64,000 nt of DNA from Plotosus lineatus (Eukaryota > Chordata > Actinopteri > Siluriformes > Plotosidae), in assembly GCA_024760905.1 (NCBI GenBank), contig CM045731.1:20907001-20971000 (forward strand), given 5' to 3'. Below the pieces are notes generated by a model. It worked only from the letters and a program-made list of their open reading frames with translations. It ran no database searches and was not told the origin of the DNA. Shown piece by piece: positions 1 to 20,324 of this stretch (its first letter is position 1; each line of letters starts with the position of its first letter). The position numbers were made by a program, and so were the translations under genes.

Positions 1-599
1 TTATGTATAATAAATGTGCTATTGTATTGTAATTAAAGAAATAAACTGTACTGTATAATAAAGTCGTTTTATTTACCTTTGTGATGGTAGTTGACGGCTT
101 GATGGAATGGAGTGGGAGGAGGAGGGAGGGAGGGACTTACTGTTTGGAAGGAGAGTTTGGAAACGCCTACTGTTTGGAAACACGCATAGCCACACACGCA
201 CCCTTAATAGCTTCCTTGTTCTTAAGGATGGTGGTAGACTTAGTGTACTGGTACTGGGACGCTGAGTCACACAAACGCACACCTCGTTCGTGTTTTTCAA
301 TGATCTCCGCCTGTGGTGGGGGCTTTTTCGGTCCCATAATAGCAAAAGTACACTCAATATGGTCCAAAATGTCTAGCAAACACAAACCACTTCCGCATTC
401 AAAGAAAGGGGTGTGACGAACTGTGACGCCATGAGCGTGCGTCAGCTTCTCGTGGCCGCCACCGTGGCGCTGTTCGACCGCGTGGTTTGGTTCGTCCGCC
501 GAAAAGTAGTTCGTCAGCCGAGACTATATTTTCGCGAATTTAAAGTTCTTGAGGCGAAAAGTTCGTGAGCTTAAGCGTTCTTCAGCCAAGGTTTGACTG
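1..599 (-). mobile_element. Tigger-like nonautonomous element, copy 1 (cut by window edge)
   Basis: Inverted relative to the copies at 46509, 49520 and 55111. On the minus strand it begins CAGTCAAACCTTGGCTGAAG next to a TA (600-601) and runs off the left edge. It contains the same short frame starting MGPKK (167-338 on the minus strand) that resembles the N-terminal helix-turn-helix of CENP-B/Tigger transposases. This copy is more diverged than the other three. Confidence 0.8.
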
Positions 600-758
600 T
601 ATTTATAAATAAATAAGTCAGTCTGGAATGGTACATATGAGCAAGATGTTCAGGTGTCCACAAACTTTAGGGTCTAAAGTGTACTGTACATGTTGAAGAA
701 GCCTAAGGGACGGTCTCTAGAACACCGAAGAATCTGCATCAGAGGAATTTTACCTTAC

Positions 759-9839
<9,081 letters not shown>

Positions 9840-10111
9840 GTCACTGGTGCCGATTATGACGATGATGATGATGATGAGGAGGAAGATGATGATGATCTAT
9901 TTCTCTCTTTTTCTCTGTCAATATGCTGCTCGTGTTGTACATGCACTCTTCACTCATCTCCTGAGGGATTTATTATTGTCTTTTTTTTTTTTTTTTTGGA
10001 GAATTCATGGTGGCCAGGCTGCAATAGGCGTGTCACTGCCCACGACCGCCAGGAGGAGCCGACGAGCTCACTGACGTCGGAATGTTGGCAGGACCAGAGA
10101 TAGATTATTGT

Positions 10112-10292
10112 TTATTATGGGGCAGCGTGTTGGTTTAATGGTCAGCGGGACAGGTCATGGGTTCAAGTTCTAGGCTCGGTGATTGTGGTTCTGTGTGGGA
10201 TTAACATGTTTTTCGTGAGCCTGCATAGGTTTTCTCCGAGTAATCTGGTTGTCGCCCTCAATGTACATGAGGCAATTTGGCTGTCCCGTTTC
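10112..10292 (+). repeat. tRNA-type SINE head (L2-tail family)
   Basis: Reads GGGGCAGCGTGTTGGTTTAA, then GGGTTCAAGTTCTAGG (box B-like), then the TGTGGGATTAACATG/TTTTCTCCGAGTAATC body found in the other copies. Degenerate. Confidence 0.6.
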
Positions 10293-10299
10293 TTTTTAA

Positions 10300-10432
10300 T
10301 TCAGTTAATTTTCTGTAACCGCTTAATCCTAATTAGGGTCGTGGGGAGGCCGGCGCCCATCTCAGCCATCTCCTGGTGAGGGCAGGGTACACACTGGACA
10401 GCTTACCAGGCCATCGCAGGGTCCAGTTTCTT
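10300..10432 (-). repeat. L2-type LINE/SINE 3' tail
   Basis: Inverted CGACCCTAATTAGGATTAAG-type tail followed by the GCCCATCTCAGCC and TACACACTGGACAGC blocks. The same tail ends the SINEs at 44024 and 53217. Confidence 0.65.
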
Positions 10433-10460
10433 TTTCATTAGGTTAAGATCAGATCAGGGC

Positions 10461-10770
10461 AGTGGTGGTCTAGTGGTTAGGGCGCAGGATTGCTGATCCT
10501 AAGGTTGGGGGTTCAAGTCCCCATAAGGTTGTCACTGGCCCCCCCCAGTGCAGCTAACTGGGTTATCAAAGGTGGGCCATGTCTCTCACTGTCTATGGTG
10601 AGAGGCATGTAAAAGAACCATTGCTGACTTTCGTAAAGAGTAGGCTGCAAAGCCATCAGCGTGTTTCTGCGGCCTGGAGAGGGATGGGCTCCACCAGGCC
10701 AAATCAGCCCAAGTCTCACCATGAAGGTGCCCTGACATCCTCGGATGTTAAGGGATAAGTGAAGTGAAGT
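10461..10770 (+). mobile_element. tRNA-derived SINE with 16-bp target duplication
   Basis: Head GGTGGTCTAGTGGTTAGGGC (box A region) and GGGGGTTCAAGTCCCC (box B). It is flanked by AAGATCAGATCAGGGC at 10445-10460 and 10771-10786. Its 3' end, with GTGCCCTGACATCCTCGGATG and a GAAGT tail, differs from those of the other copies. Confidence 0.9.
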
Positions 10771-11214
10771 AAGATCAGATCAGGGCTTCTAGTTCAACAG
10801 TGTTGAAAGTAAACTTTGTCATCACCAGAGCAGAGGAAAACTTCACTTACTATAAACTGTAGAATGTTTGTAGAACTGTGTGCACGGAAAGGATTGACAG
10901 ATTGGTAGCTCTTTCTGTTTACACACTGGAACAGAATGCTGTTTCTCTAAATCACATGTAAGATGTACTCCACAACACATGTTAGTTCCTGATATCATTT
11001 AGCCACTTGTAACCACCTGTTCTTTCACCAGCCGTGTCATGCAATTGAGAAAGTGCAGAGACCACCATCTTGAAAGTTTTTTATATCTGAAAATGTAATA
11101 CCTCATTTCTGAATCTTACAAAACACTGGCATTGAAGACTCCTTCCAAAATAAAAAAGGAAACATATACATCTAGTGAAATCCATGTCCTTCCTTGTGTG
11201 TATTTTATTTTAAG

Positions 11215-11440
11215 CATTATGGTGGGGTAGTGGTCAACACATCTGCCTTACAGCAAGACAGCCCTGAATTCAATTCCCAAGATCTGTGAAGTTTGTTTGT
11301 TCTTGTGCTTGCATGGGTTTCCTCCAGTTTCTTCACAATGTGGAGAATTATTATATTATAGGTATATTACCTTCTATGGTTCAAAGCAAGGCACATTAGG
11401 CTAAGAGGCTGGTGCATGTCTACCTTAGCTTTTAGTGTGA
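11215..11440 (+). repeat. SINE head, decayed
   Basis: GGTGGGGTAGTGGTCAACAC head, TGCCTTACAGCAAG, and TGCATGGGTTTCCTCC body typical of the L2-tail SINE family here. Confidence 0.6.
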
Positions 11441-11488
11441 ATCTGTGTTCGGCCCAGTTTTTGCAGAGATAGGCATTGCACTCCAAAT

Positions 11489-11814
11489 CTTTTCCTTTCG
11501 GCTTTTCCCCTTTTTCTCAGGGGTCGCCACAACACATCTGATTCACATGTTTGATTTGGCGGAGGTTTTTACGTCGGATGTCCTTTCTGACACAACCCTT
11601 TTAGCAAGGGACAGAAACACGCTGACTTTGCAGCTTCTTGACGAAAGTCAGCAATGGTTCTTTTACATGCCTCACACCATAGACAGTGAGAGACATGGCC
11701 GGCCTTTGATAACCCAGTTAGCTGCACTGTGAGGCAGTGAGAACCCTGTGGAGAGTGGGACTTGAACCTACAACCTTTGGATCAGCAATCCAGCACCCTA
11801 TACCACTACTGCCC
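11489..11814 (-). mobile_element. tRNA-derived SINE with RTE-like tail
   Basis: On the minus strand: head GGGCAGTAGTGGTATAGGGT, box B near 11762-11774, and then a tail that reads on the plus strand CTTTTCCTTTCGGCTTTTCC. CTCCAAAT flanks it at 11481-11488 and 11815-11822. Confidence 0.88.
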
Positions 11815-11976
11815 CTCCAAATATGATATCTTATTCAAATTTTGTATTTAGTCTGGTGTATGTATGAAAATATATTTCATTCAACGTCAATATCATTTTC
11901 AGCTGCTCATATCAAGACCTTACTGTTTTCTTTGTGTAACCCACCTTTTTGTTCACATACAGCCACCGTACCGACA

Positions 11977-12074
11977 TGACGTCAATACCACGCCTGCCAC
12001 ACTCCGATTGGCTGTTAGAATACGATTTATCGCGCTGGTTGGTTAGGATAACAGGAGCGCGTTTCGTGGCCAAT
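11977..12074 (+). promoter_or_regulatory. nup43: nup43 promoter elements
   Basis: TGACGTCA (CRE/ATF consensus) at 11977-11984, an inverted CCAAT box (ATTGG) at 12007-12011 and a CCAAT at 12070-12074, within 200 bp upstream of the nup43 ATG at 12169. No TATA box is obvious, which fits a housekeeping promoter. Confidence 0.6.
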
Positions 12075-12168
12075 CGCGTGACAGGAAGGGAGCGAGTTTG
12101 TCAGAAACATGGGCGGGAAATAATCAACTGGCAATAACCAAATTAAAGCACGAGTTTGGTGTGTGAAA

Positions 12169-12288
12169 ATGGACTGCTTTAACGCAAAATATGTTTCACA
12201 GAAGATCAGTAAAACGCGATGGAGGCCAGTTTCGACTGTTGCGTTACAACATCCCGAAGTGTTTGCTACAGGGTCGTGGGACAACGAG
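12169..12288 (+). CDS. nup43: nup43 exon 1
   Basis: 40 codons, phase 0 out, donor GTGAAAA. Encodes MDCFNAKYVSQKISKTRWRP to GSWDNE. Confidence 0.95.
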
Positions 12289-14025
12289 GTGAAAAAGTGT
12301 TTAGCATGTAACTTAGCACGCTAGCTTAACTACTAGCACTGGTGTTTGTAATGACTTCCGGTTTTACAATCGAAGAAAAGTGTGTTGAATTCGCTTCTGT
12401 GTGTTTCAGGAAAATAAATTGTGTCTGTGGAGTGTTGGAGACGAGAATGCAGGCTGCACAATAGATGACGAGCTGGAGGGAGAACCGCAGTTGCTGTGTG
12501 AATGTAAACATAACGGGGACGTACTTGATCTTCAGGTGAATTTGAAGCTTACGCGTACTTGCAATCTTTTGATTGGCCAGTGAAACCGGAAGGGGCTAGT
12601 ACTTGCCAACCCCCCCCCCCCCAATCATCTGAATACAAACAATATGGCTCATTTTCTCGTTGACCAGAGGAAACATTCATTTGCCAAATTGCTTAATCCT
12701 ACAAAGGTCGATAGGGGCTGAAGTTTATAATACTGGTTGAAGGTGAGGTACAGTCTGGCTAGATTGTCAGGCCATCCCAGGACCAACACACACAAAACCG
12801 TTAAGGCTATTCCGAAGGGCAATCTGGAGCAGCTAGTTCGCTTGATCTGCATGTCTTTAGACAGTGGGAAGAAACCCACGCAAGCTTGGAAATCACACGC
12901 ACATCCACAGGCAAACACTCCAGACCCGAACCCTGGACCATCTTGCTGAGAGTCTGATGTGCCAACCACTACTCCATCGTGCCACCGTACCTAAAGAACC
13001 AAAATTATTTATAAAAGCAATACAATAAAAATTACATTCATTGAATGTTCTAATTTTTTTGTAAATCATTGTCTTCAATAATGTTATCTGGTTTTAATTT
13101 ATTTTAATTGCTTTAGTATGAGAAAGTAAGTCTTTTTTTTAATCCAAAAACAGGGTTTTACCTTCATGTACTTGGATTTTTTGGGTATGAATGTGTGTGT
13201 GTATACTGTATATATACACACAGCGGTACCTTGACTTACGAATTTAATCCTTTTCGTTAGATGAAACAATTATTCCCATAAGAAAAAGCAGAAAACCAAT
13301 TAATCCATGCCAACACTCTCCTAAACTCTCCTAACCTGCCACAGACACATATTTGACCTAATATATTAAAGACAAGCATGTAAAAACAAATATTTCATAA
13401 TACATGTACATTAATAATAAGTAATAATAAAACAAGAATAAACAATAAGTCAACAAACCCTTCTGATCATCGACTGGGGTGAAGATGTCACATGGGCAGG
13501 CAGAATTTTTGTGTGTGTGCACGCTAAAAATGCCAGCTAGGAAAGGCTAGTGATGATCTTACACAAGGCCAGTGCTTCTTAAAAAGTGGGTGTAATGCCA
13601 GAAGGGGAACACATATGACCCAGGGGAACATGCTTTTTTGCCATACTGTATTAGAATTAAGTGTATTTGCATATCCACTACAGTGGTTGGCAGTGGTGCT
13701 CTGAGCAAACGAAATGAAGTGCAGGAAACACTGTTTATAGTCGCGCGCAGGTGCTGGGGGAATGTTTTTATATATTTTTTCTTCCGAGAGGGGGCATCAC
13801 ACAAAATAATTGAAAAGCACTGCACAAGGTGTTCTCGGAGCGCAGAGGAATACATGTGGAAGAATATGAGGCTAATCGGCCCGGAAAAGTAATTTCCCCA
13901 GCAGAGCTCGTAAATCAAAATTCTGCTTGTTCAATGTGGAAGATTTTTAGTGGGATCGAAGCTCATATCATGGAAAAAAGGTACACTCGTAAGTCAAGTT
14001 ACCACTGTATATCTGTGTGTGTGTG

Positions 14026-14062
<37 letters not shown>

Positions 14063-17000
14063 TAGTCCTTCTCAAAAAATTAGCATATTGTGATAAAGTT
14101 CATTATTGTAATGTACTGATAAATATTAAACTTTCATATATTTTAGATTCATTGCACACCAACTGAAATATTTCAGGTCTTTTATTGTTTTAATACTGAT
14201 GATTTTGGCATACAGCTCATGAAAACCCAAAATTCCTATCTCAAAAACTTAGCATATCATGAAAAGATACTCTCAACAAGCTATTACCCTAATCATCTGA
14301 ATCAGCCAATTAACTCTAAACACCTGCATAAGATTCCTGAGGCTTTTAAAAACTCCCAGCCTGGTTCATTACTCAAAATCACAATCATGGGTAAGACTGC
14401 CGACCTGACTGCTGTCCAGAAGGCCATGATTGACACCCTCAAGCAAGAGGGTAAGACACAGAAAGAAATCTCTGAGCGAATAGACTGTTCCCAGAGTGCT
14501 GTATCAAGGCACCTCAGTGGGACGTCTGTGGGAAGGAAAAAGTGAAAGAAAGGCCATGGTACTGATCTGGTGTAGTGTGGATTGGAAGAGAAGGTTCAGC
14601 AGGGCATTGAGTTCTGTAGGGTGACAGCTGTTAGGAAGAAGCTGTTTTTAAACCTGCTGATTTTTGTCCGAAGGCTCCTGAAGCGCCTTCTGGAGGAGAG
14701 GTGCTGAAAGATTTTGTTGGAAAAAGAACAGGAATCACTAAGAATGCTGCATGCCCAGCGAAGACATCTCCTCTTGTGGACAACTTCAGTAGCAGGAAGT
14801 AGAGTCCCTGTGATGTGTAGGGTGGTTTTCACTACTCGCTGCAGTGCCTTGCATTTCATGACAGAGCAAGTCCCATACCAGACTGTAATGCAGTTGATCG
14901 GGATGCTTTCTACTGTGCAGTGGTAGAAGTTACCCAGGATGTCAGCAGACAGGTGGTTCTTCTTCAGTGTCCTTAAGAAGAACAGGCGCTGATGGGTCTT
15001 CTTAATCAGGCTGGAGGTGTTAGTTGACCAGGACAGGTTCTCTGAGATATGGGTGCCCAGGAATTTGATGTGGAATCATGTTTGACAGCCATGCCATTGA
15101 TAATGGATAGGGTCATAAGTGTCTCCCTTTTCCTTCCTGCAGTCCACAATGAGCTCCTTGGTTTTGCTGGTTTTCAGGTGCAGGTTGTTGTCAGCACGCC
15201 ATGCAGTTAGTTTCGTTACCTCTGCTCTGTAGTCAGACTCATTACTGTCACTGATGAGTCCAATCACCATGGTGTCGTCTGCAAACTTTATGATGGAGTT
15301 GGATCCATACATAGGCCTAACGTCATGTGTGAAGAGAGAGTAGAGGAACGGGCTCAGCACACAGCCCATGGGTGTGCTACTGTTGAGTATGATGGTGGAG
15401 GAACAGTTGTGGCCTGACTTGACATACTGGGGTCTGTTTGTTAGAAAGTCCAAGATCTAGAGGGAGGCGTTGATTCCAAGATCCTCATGTTTCATGGATA
15501 ACTTGGAAGGAATGACTGTATTGAATGCTGAGCTGAAGTCAACAAACGGAATTCTTGCAGACATGTTCTTGTCCAGGTGTGAGTAAACATAGTGTAGTGC
15601 TGTGGATACAGCATCTTCTGTATTCCTGTTGCGTTGCTATGCAAATTGATGTAGGTCTAGTGTTAGAGGCAAACATTGCCTGAGGTGTGCCAGGACCAGT
15701 CACTCAAAGCACCTTTGAAGGTAACCCAGTTAGCTGCACTGGAGGGACAGTGACAACCTGTGGTGAGTGGGACTTGAACCCCCAACCTTCGGATCAGTGA
15801 TCCAGTCGACATTACCACCAGGCTACCGCTGCCCCTTATGAAAAAATGATGATGATAATATCGCATCTTTGGGAACAACTGCAATCTTTGATTGGTCAAT
15901 GGGAAGAATGAATGTTATGTGACTATCAAATATGGCGCAGTTTGCGCTAATTACTTGATTTGTCACTGGGTTCTTTTTAGAAAAATATATAAGCACTACA
16001 ATATAAAAGTACTTGGAGATACAGAATTGTCAGTGTGAACCTCCGAGTTTCCAGATTTCGGTGATCAGTTGTTAATTTTTAAAATTTTTTTATATACACC
16101 CTATTTTCTTCATGAGTTTCGTCGTTTCTAATTCTCACCAATCAAGTATTACCTTCCCTGTCCCATGACCACCACCAACGAAGGAGAGGGAAAAGCATGC
16201 ACATGCACCATCCGTGACATGCAATCCAGACACCCGCCTCTTTTCTAATGGCGGCGGGTAACACACTCGGAACGAAAGCGCTATCCACCCCTTGTACGAA
16301 AGAGCCCACAGTTGCCCACGATTGGCAAGCGTTGGCTGTGAGCATATGCCATGCCCTCCCTCCCTCCTTCCCGTGAGTGCTCGGCCAGTTTGCTACGGCT
16401 GGCTTTGTTAAATGTTTTTTCATGTAACCACTGAGCATTTGTATGAGCATGTCATTTCCATTTCAGTTTTTAGATCAAGAAAGACTAGTTTCAGCCTCAT
16501 CGAGCGGTGCATTGACTATCTACAAACTCCACTCCGACAACCAGGTATTTCAATATTTTTTTCAGTGAAATAAAAACATTTTTTTGAAGAAATGCATAAA
16601 CTTTGGGCTAGTACCATGTACTAGTAATTCTGCTACATGTCCGGTCACATTACCCCACATCTGCACCAAGAGTTTTATTCATGAGGTAATATGTGCTGTT
16701 GTTTTTGAACTGTTTGATTTCTGCCAATCCAGATTCTATCTGTGGCTCATGTGTGGGATCAAGCACATCACTATCAGAGCGCTAATGCTCCATGCACAGG
16801 AGTAGCATGTAAAAGTCCAGATCTGGTTTCTGTGGGCGAGGATGGGAGGGTCGTCCTCTACAAAGCTGATCGGAAGGGCATTGTGCGTGTCATCGGTCAG
16901 TGTCATCATTATTCACAACTCTGCAAACTTTAGTGTTTTATAAAATTTCTAACTCTTAAGAATCTAATTATAAATTATCCTATAGCCGTGCCACGGTTAA

Positions 17001-19856
17001 AGTCACAGAGATCACATGAAATGTCTTCTGACGTGTGATTGGCTGGTTAGATAAAGGCATAAATCTATAGCTATGAAGGTGTTCCTATAATACAATCAGT
17101 GCTGGAAGCCTACTCACCTCCCCCTTAAAACCATTGCACAGAAAACGCAGACAGCAGCACGATCCATGGCGTGACGTTTCTGCGGACGACTGAGATACTG
17201 ACGGTAAACTCCATCGGGCAGCTAAAACTCTGGGACTTCAGGCAGCAGGGCAGTAATCCTGCCCTGATCTTCTCTCTGTAAGGATAACACCGACACACTT
17301 ATGGGTACAATATTATTAGACGCACTCCACTCCCAATATAATCACTATAATAAAGAATTTTCTCGAAACTGTTGAATCTGCCATAGCCTGTAGTTTATTA
17401 ACATTAAGCTTTGGTTGCCAGGCAACACATTATTCGGGGAATATTTAGGGAATTTATGGATAGATGAGTGAGTGATACAACTAGATTTTAGAGCTGAAAC
17501 CGTTCTCAAAGCTGAAATGGCTGCTTCTGTGCCACATGTTCATCATTTTTACAGAAAAAGTTAACAGACACGTTCTACTTCCTTGGGAACCACAATTCAG
17601 GGATTTTATAATAAATGAACTGCTGCGAGAATTGTCAAATAACTTAATAGCATTGTGATATTCTTTGGTCGGGTTGTATTGTTGTAACCCCTGTTCTCTC
17701 TGCAGCACTGGCAACAGGGTCCCCTTACACTGTGTTGACCGACACCCAAACCAGCAGCATATAGTGGCCACTGGAGGCCAGGATGGCATGCTGTGTATTT
17801 GGGACGTGAGGCAGGGAAACATGCCCTTCTCTCTCATGGAGGCTCACTCTGCAGAAAGTGCGTTAAGTGATGTGGGATTGCAATTCTTTTGGCTATTCAG
17901 ACACTTAAATCTAGGGTTGGAAACTTTTTAGATCTATATAAACTGTTGTACTGGTTGAAATGATCTTTACACCTCAACACCAATCAGTCCATTTATTAGA
18001 TCTGTAAAAGATCTTTGGCTTGGGAGGCCCACCGGGAGCAGTCAAGTTTTGCCAGAGCTCAGAAGAGCAGCTACTTTTAAATTCCACTAGTTTAGCAGAT
18101 TACCAACCCCAGCTTTAATGCACCATGTGATCTGGATATGTCAGCATATTGAAGATGTACACTACTGTATTTACAGACAATAGCACCATTGCCGCTGATG
18201 TGTGTTTTTTCTCTAGTGTGGGAGGTGCATTTTCACCCTACGAACCCTGACCACCTGTTCACCTGCTCGGAAGACGGCTCTCTGCTGCACTGGGAGACGT
18301 CCTCAGGGCCCAATACCCCCTTGTTGCTGCAGGGTGAGAGAAATATGTAATCTTGGGAATCTTTTGCAGGACTTTGTGGTGACATTCTGGGTATTATGTT
18401 AAAATTTGAGACTTGGTAAGAATCTCAGAAGATACACTTTGCAAGTGCAGTTTTTGTTAATGAAGTAAATTATTAAGAAAGCCCTGTGATTGCTTGGTGA
18501 GCTGTCCAGGGTGTAGGTTTCCCTGGCCCCGAGTTGGCTGAAATGGGTACCTGCCTCCCTGAGGCCCTAGTTAGGATTAAGCGGCTCAGAAAAATGAATA
18601 AATTATTCAGTGAAGGTTGTGAACATGTATTTTTGAGGGTGTGACCAAATTCCATTAGAGCCAAATACACAATCAGACACATCTGTTTTTTGTTTTTTTT
18701 TTAAACTTTAGCCCATGATGTCATTCGGTTTTTGCTCTTGTAAACCTCCCTCGTCTGGCCAGTATTATTTATACTGATTTTTATTCAATAGATGTTTAAA
18801 TTTACAGCTCCATGCTACTATTATCTGAACATAGTGTTTTGTGGGGATAGAGATGATCGAGGTGTTTTTGAATATATTTCTTCAAAATAGTAAATTCTTG
18901 TCAGTTATAGCGATATTGCCTGTGTGAGTACATGCAGTGGAGGTGTACAGGGCGCACTCATTTTCCACGGTTAATTGGGACCGAGACCCCGGCAACCACC
19001 GAAATCCGCGAAGTATTATCAAACCCCCTCCACACTGACGTATGTGTATATAATATCAATAAATACATATTCAACCTTATAAATGCTTATAATAACAATT
19101 AAGTATTACAAAATAATGCATAAGATGTAAATAAAATATATAAATACCCACACATACATATGCGGGTGCATGCACTCGGATGTGCACCTCACAAAAATGT
19201 AAGTAGTTTTGATGGGAGGTTTTGGGTTGTTTTTGTTTTGTTTGTTTAGGGTTTTTTTCATAATTGGCCTTGTTTTTGTGGCATTTTCCTTAACGTTTTC
19301 CCCTATTCTTCCTTCATTTCCTTATTTTTTTAATTCGATGAATATTAAAAAAAAAAAGTGATTCACTGAAGCCGCATGAATTGAAGTAGTGAAGGGATCA
19401 CTGTCTTGTTGAAATGATAGAATTATTTCTCCTCAATACAGATACTATAGAAATGATACATCCAGAGGCTATTGAGAATAACAAGGAAAGGCTGCTCTGG
19501 ACTCCCCCTACACATTTATGAATGCTACACAATTTTCTCAAAATATATCTTCAATATATTTTTACTTATTTTTGATGTGAGGTCCAATTTGGTTTTAATT
19601 TTAATCTTTTGCTCTCTTTGTTTGCTCAGGGCGCAACAGCAGCATGATATCCCGCAGCGCTACGGCTCCTGCAGGTGGACCCCAGTCCCTTGTCAGTGCC
19701 TGGCTCAATGGAGACTCCAGCAAAGGCAGACTGGAAACCACACACATGCTCCCGAGCCAGACTCTCTCGGTCAACAGTCTAGATGTGCTCGGACAGTATT
19801 TGGTGTGTGGGACTGACAGGGAGGCAGTTTATGTCCACAGACGGGTCCCTGTGTGA
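12169..19856 (+). CDS. nup43: Nucleoporin Nup43, complete
   Basis: Eight coding exons: 12169-12288, 12410-12535, 16467-16544, 16733-16895, 17142-17277, 17706-17857, 18217-18333 and 19630-19856. They sum to 1119 nt (372 residues), close to the roughly 380 of human NUP43. Every junction is GT-AG with agreeing phase. The product is a WD-repeat propeller and a peripheral member of the Y (Nup107-160) complex of the nuclear pore, also found at kinetochores. Recognisable pieces are KYVSQKISKTRWRPVS (residues 7-22), ATGSWDNEENKLCLW, VSVGEDGRVVLYKADRKG, TVNSIGQLKLWDFRQQG, VATGGQDGMLCIWDVRQG, LFTCSEDGSLLHWE and a C-terminal SVNSLDVLGQYLVCGTDRE blade. The start is the first ATG and aligns with the family start. 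The long intron 2 holds the MITE, Tc1, LINE and SINE cluster. An AATAAA lies 74 bases past the stop. Confidence 0.97.
12410..12535 (+). CDS. nup43: nup43 exon 2
   Basis: 42 codons, ENKLCLWSVG to NGDVLDLQ; completes the first propeller blade. Confidence 0.95.
12735..12992 (-). repeat. SINE, L2-tail family
   Basis: Inverted copy with a GCACGATGGAGTAGTGG-type head at its right end and the GGGTTTCTTCCCACTGTC body. Lies in nup43 intron 2. Confidence 0.65.
13221..14007. mobile_element. Composite MITE, CAGCGGTACCTTGACTTACG family
   Basis: The ends CAGCGGTACCTTGACTTACG and CGTAAGTCAAGTTACCACTG are inverted copies; TA follows the right end. The interior matches the element at 40206-41787, including a hAT-like insertion at the same internal position. 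Confidence 0.85.
13570..13822. mobile_element. hAT-like MITE nested in the composite MITE
   Basis: Ends CAGTGCTTCTTAAAAAGTGG and AATAATTGAAAAGCACTG. The flanks CACAAGGC and CACAAGGT match at 7 of 8 bases, fitting a hAT 8-bp duplication. Confidence 0.75.
14064..14550 (+). mobile_element. Tc1-type transposon, 5' remnant
   Basis: Terminal AAAAAATTAGCATATTGTGA and its inner repeat AAAACTTAGCATATCATGAA. A 52-codon frame (14387-14545) starts MGKTADLTAVQKAM and includes QKEISERIDCSQSAVSRHLS, the first helix-turn-helix of a Tc1 transposase. The remainder of the transposase is missing; a LINE begins a few bases later. Confidence 0.85.
14575..15718 (-). mobile_element. LINE fragment with reverse-transcriptase palm (L2/Rex1-like)
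   Basis: The minus strand encodes a decayed finger region, FVDFSSAFNTVIPSKLS, then DFLTNRPQYVKSG, PMGCVLSPFLYSLFTHDV and IIKFADDTMVIGL. FADD is the catalytic box. In-frame stops break it. The family is unlike the RTE-like copies; assignment to the L2/Rex1 group is from motif style only. Confidence 0.75.
15720..15836 (-). repeat. SINE head, truncated
   Basis: Inverted tRNA-like head ending CTACCGCTGCCCC with the GGACTTGAACCCCCAACC box-B region; it abuts the LINE at 15718 without its tail. Confidence 0.75.
16467..16544 (+). CDS. nup43: nup43 exon 3
   Basis: 26 codons, FLDQERLVSASSSGALTIYK to HSDNQ, phase 0. Confidence 0.94.
16733..16895 (+). CDS. nup43: nup43 exon 4
   Basis: 163 nt. Encodes ILSVAHVWDQ, the SVGEDGRVVLYKAD blade and VRVI; phase 1 out, donor GTCAGTG. 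Confidence 0.94.
17142..17277 (+). CDS. nup43: nup43 exon 5
   Basis: 136 nt. Reads E-NADSSTIHGVTFLRTTEIL to LWDFRQQGSNPALIFS; phase 2 out, donor GTAAGGA. Confidence 0.95.
17706..17857 (+). CDS. nup43: nup43 exon 6
   Basis: 152 nt. Reads TGNRVPLHCVDRHPNQQH to MEAHSAE. The donor is GTGCGT, a weak but usable site; the frame resumes correctly at MWEVHFHP. Confidence 0.94.
18217..18333 (+). CDS. nup43: nup43 exon 7
   Basis: 117 nt. Reads WEVHFHPTNPDHLFTCSEDG to PLLLQ, phase 1 out. Confidence 0.95.
18475..18598 (+). repeat. L2-type tail fragment
   Basis: GGTGAGCTGTCCAGGGTGTA to TAGTTAGGATTAAGCGGCTC; the 3' tail of the L2-tail SINE family. Confidence 0.65.
18948..19403. mobile_element. MITE, CAGGGATCCCTC family
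   Basis: Begins CAGGGCGCACTCATTTTCC after TA; ends AAGTAGTGAAGGGATCACTG. Same interior as 21804 and 27648 (GTTAATTGGGACCGAGA, ATGCATAAGATG). Lies in nup43 intron 7. Confidence 0.8.
19630..19856 (+). CDS. nup43: nup43 exon 8 (C-terminus)
   Basis: 74 codons plus TGA. Contains SVNSLDVLGQYLVCGTDRE and ends VHRRVPV. Confidence 0.95.
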
Positions 19857-19929
19857 TACTCAGATTAAAATTGTCCACCTTTTGATCACTTTTTCCGATT
19901 GCTGTGCAATGCACTTAAGAAAACAAATG

Positions 19930-19935
19930 AATAAA
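19930..19935 (+). terminator. nup43: nup43 polyadenylation signal
   Basis: AATAAA 74 bases after the TGA, followed by a T-rich stretch. Confidence 0.75.
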
Positions 19936-20099
19936 GTTTTGTTGTTCATGGTTCTTTTTGTGCATGTGTGTGAAACAATCACCAGTATTAGATGCCTGTT
20001 TTGTTTTTATGAGGAAAATATTATTATAAATGATTCTTTCAAGGGCTGTGACTTAAAAATTGTCCACAAGAAGCTTGGGGGACGCTAAGAACTCTGGGA

Positions 20100-20324
20100 A
20101 ATGAAGTAACGCGTGTATACATCCGGGTATTCGCGTCCTCTCACACTGACAGACACCGGTGGAGCACCAAGGCGACAGTGTCAATACAAAAGCGATTAAA
20201 AAGGCTCGCGCTAAGTTAGCTAAAAGAAATTAGCTGCTAATAATTCTAAAAATTGTTATTTTTGTAGAATTTATCCGCTTAATAGACGTTTATTCTAAGT
20301 AAAATGGATATTCTTTAACTGACG
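20100..20324 (+). other. lats1: lats1 5' UTR exon and first-exon region
   Basis: Inferred noncoding first exon ending GACG before the strong donor GTAAGT at 20325. The exact start is unknown. A four-codon upstream frame, ATG to TAA at 20304-20318, lies near its end. The acceptor for the coding exon is at 20995-20996, so 20997-21112 is also 5' UTR. Confidence 0.5.

Larger units (their letters stand above)
9840..12168. promoter_or_regulatory. Divergent pcmt1/nup43 intergenic region
   Basis: The two genes are transcribed away from each other from this interval. A TGACGTC motif lies near 10072-10078 on the pcmt1 side, and a full TGACGTCA on the nup43 side. The middle is filled by SINEs (10112-11814). 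A (GAT)n run lies just upstream of the pcmt1 ATG. The pair is divergent in mammals too. Confidence 0.6.

Noticed and set aside
10461..10560. Possible tRNA gene
   Set aside because: Box A/B-like head is part of a multicopy SINE; there is no clean cloverleaf or terminator.
16142..16450. 102-codon minus-strand frame in nup43 intron 2
   Set aside because: No recognised domain, no splice support, low-complexity translation.
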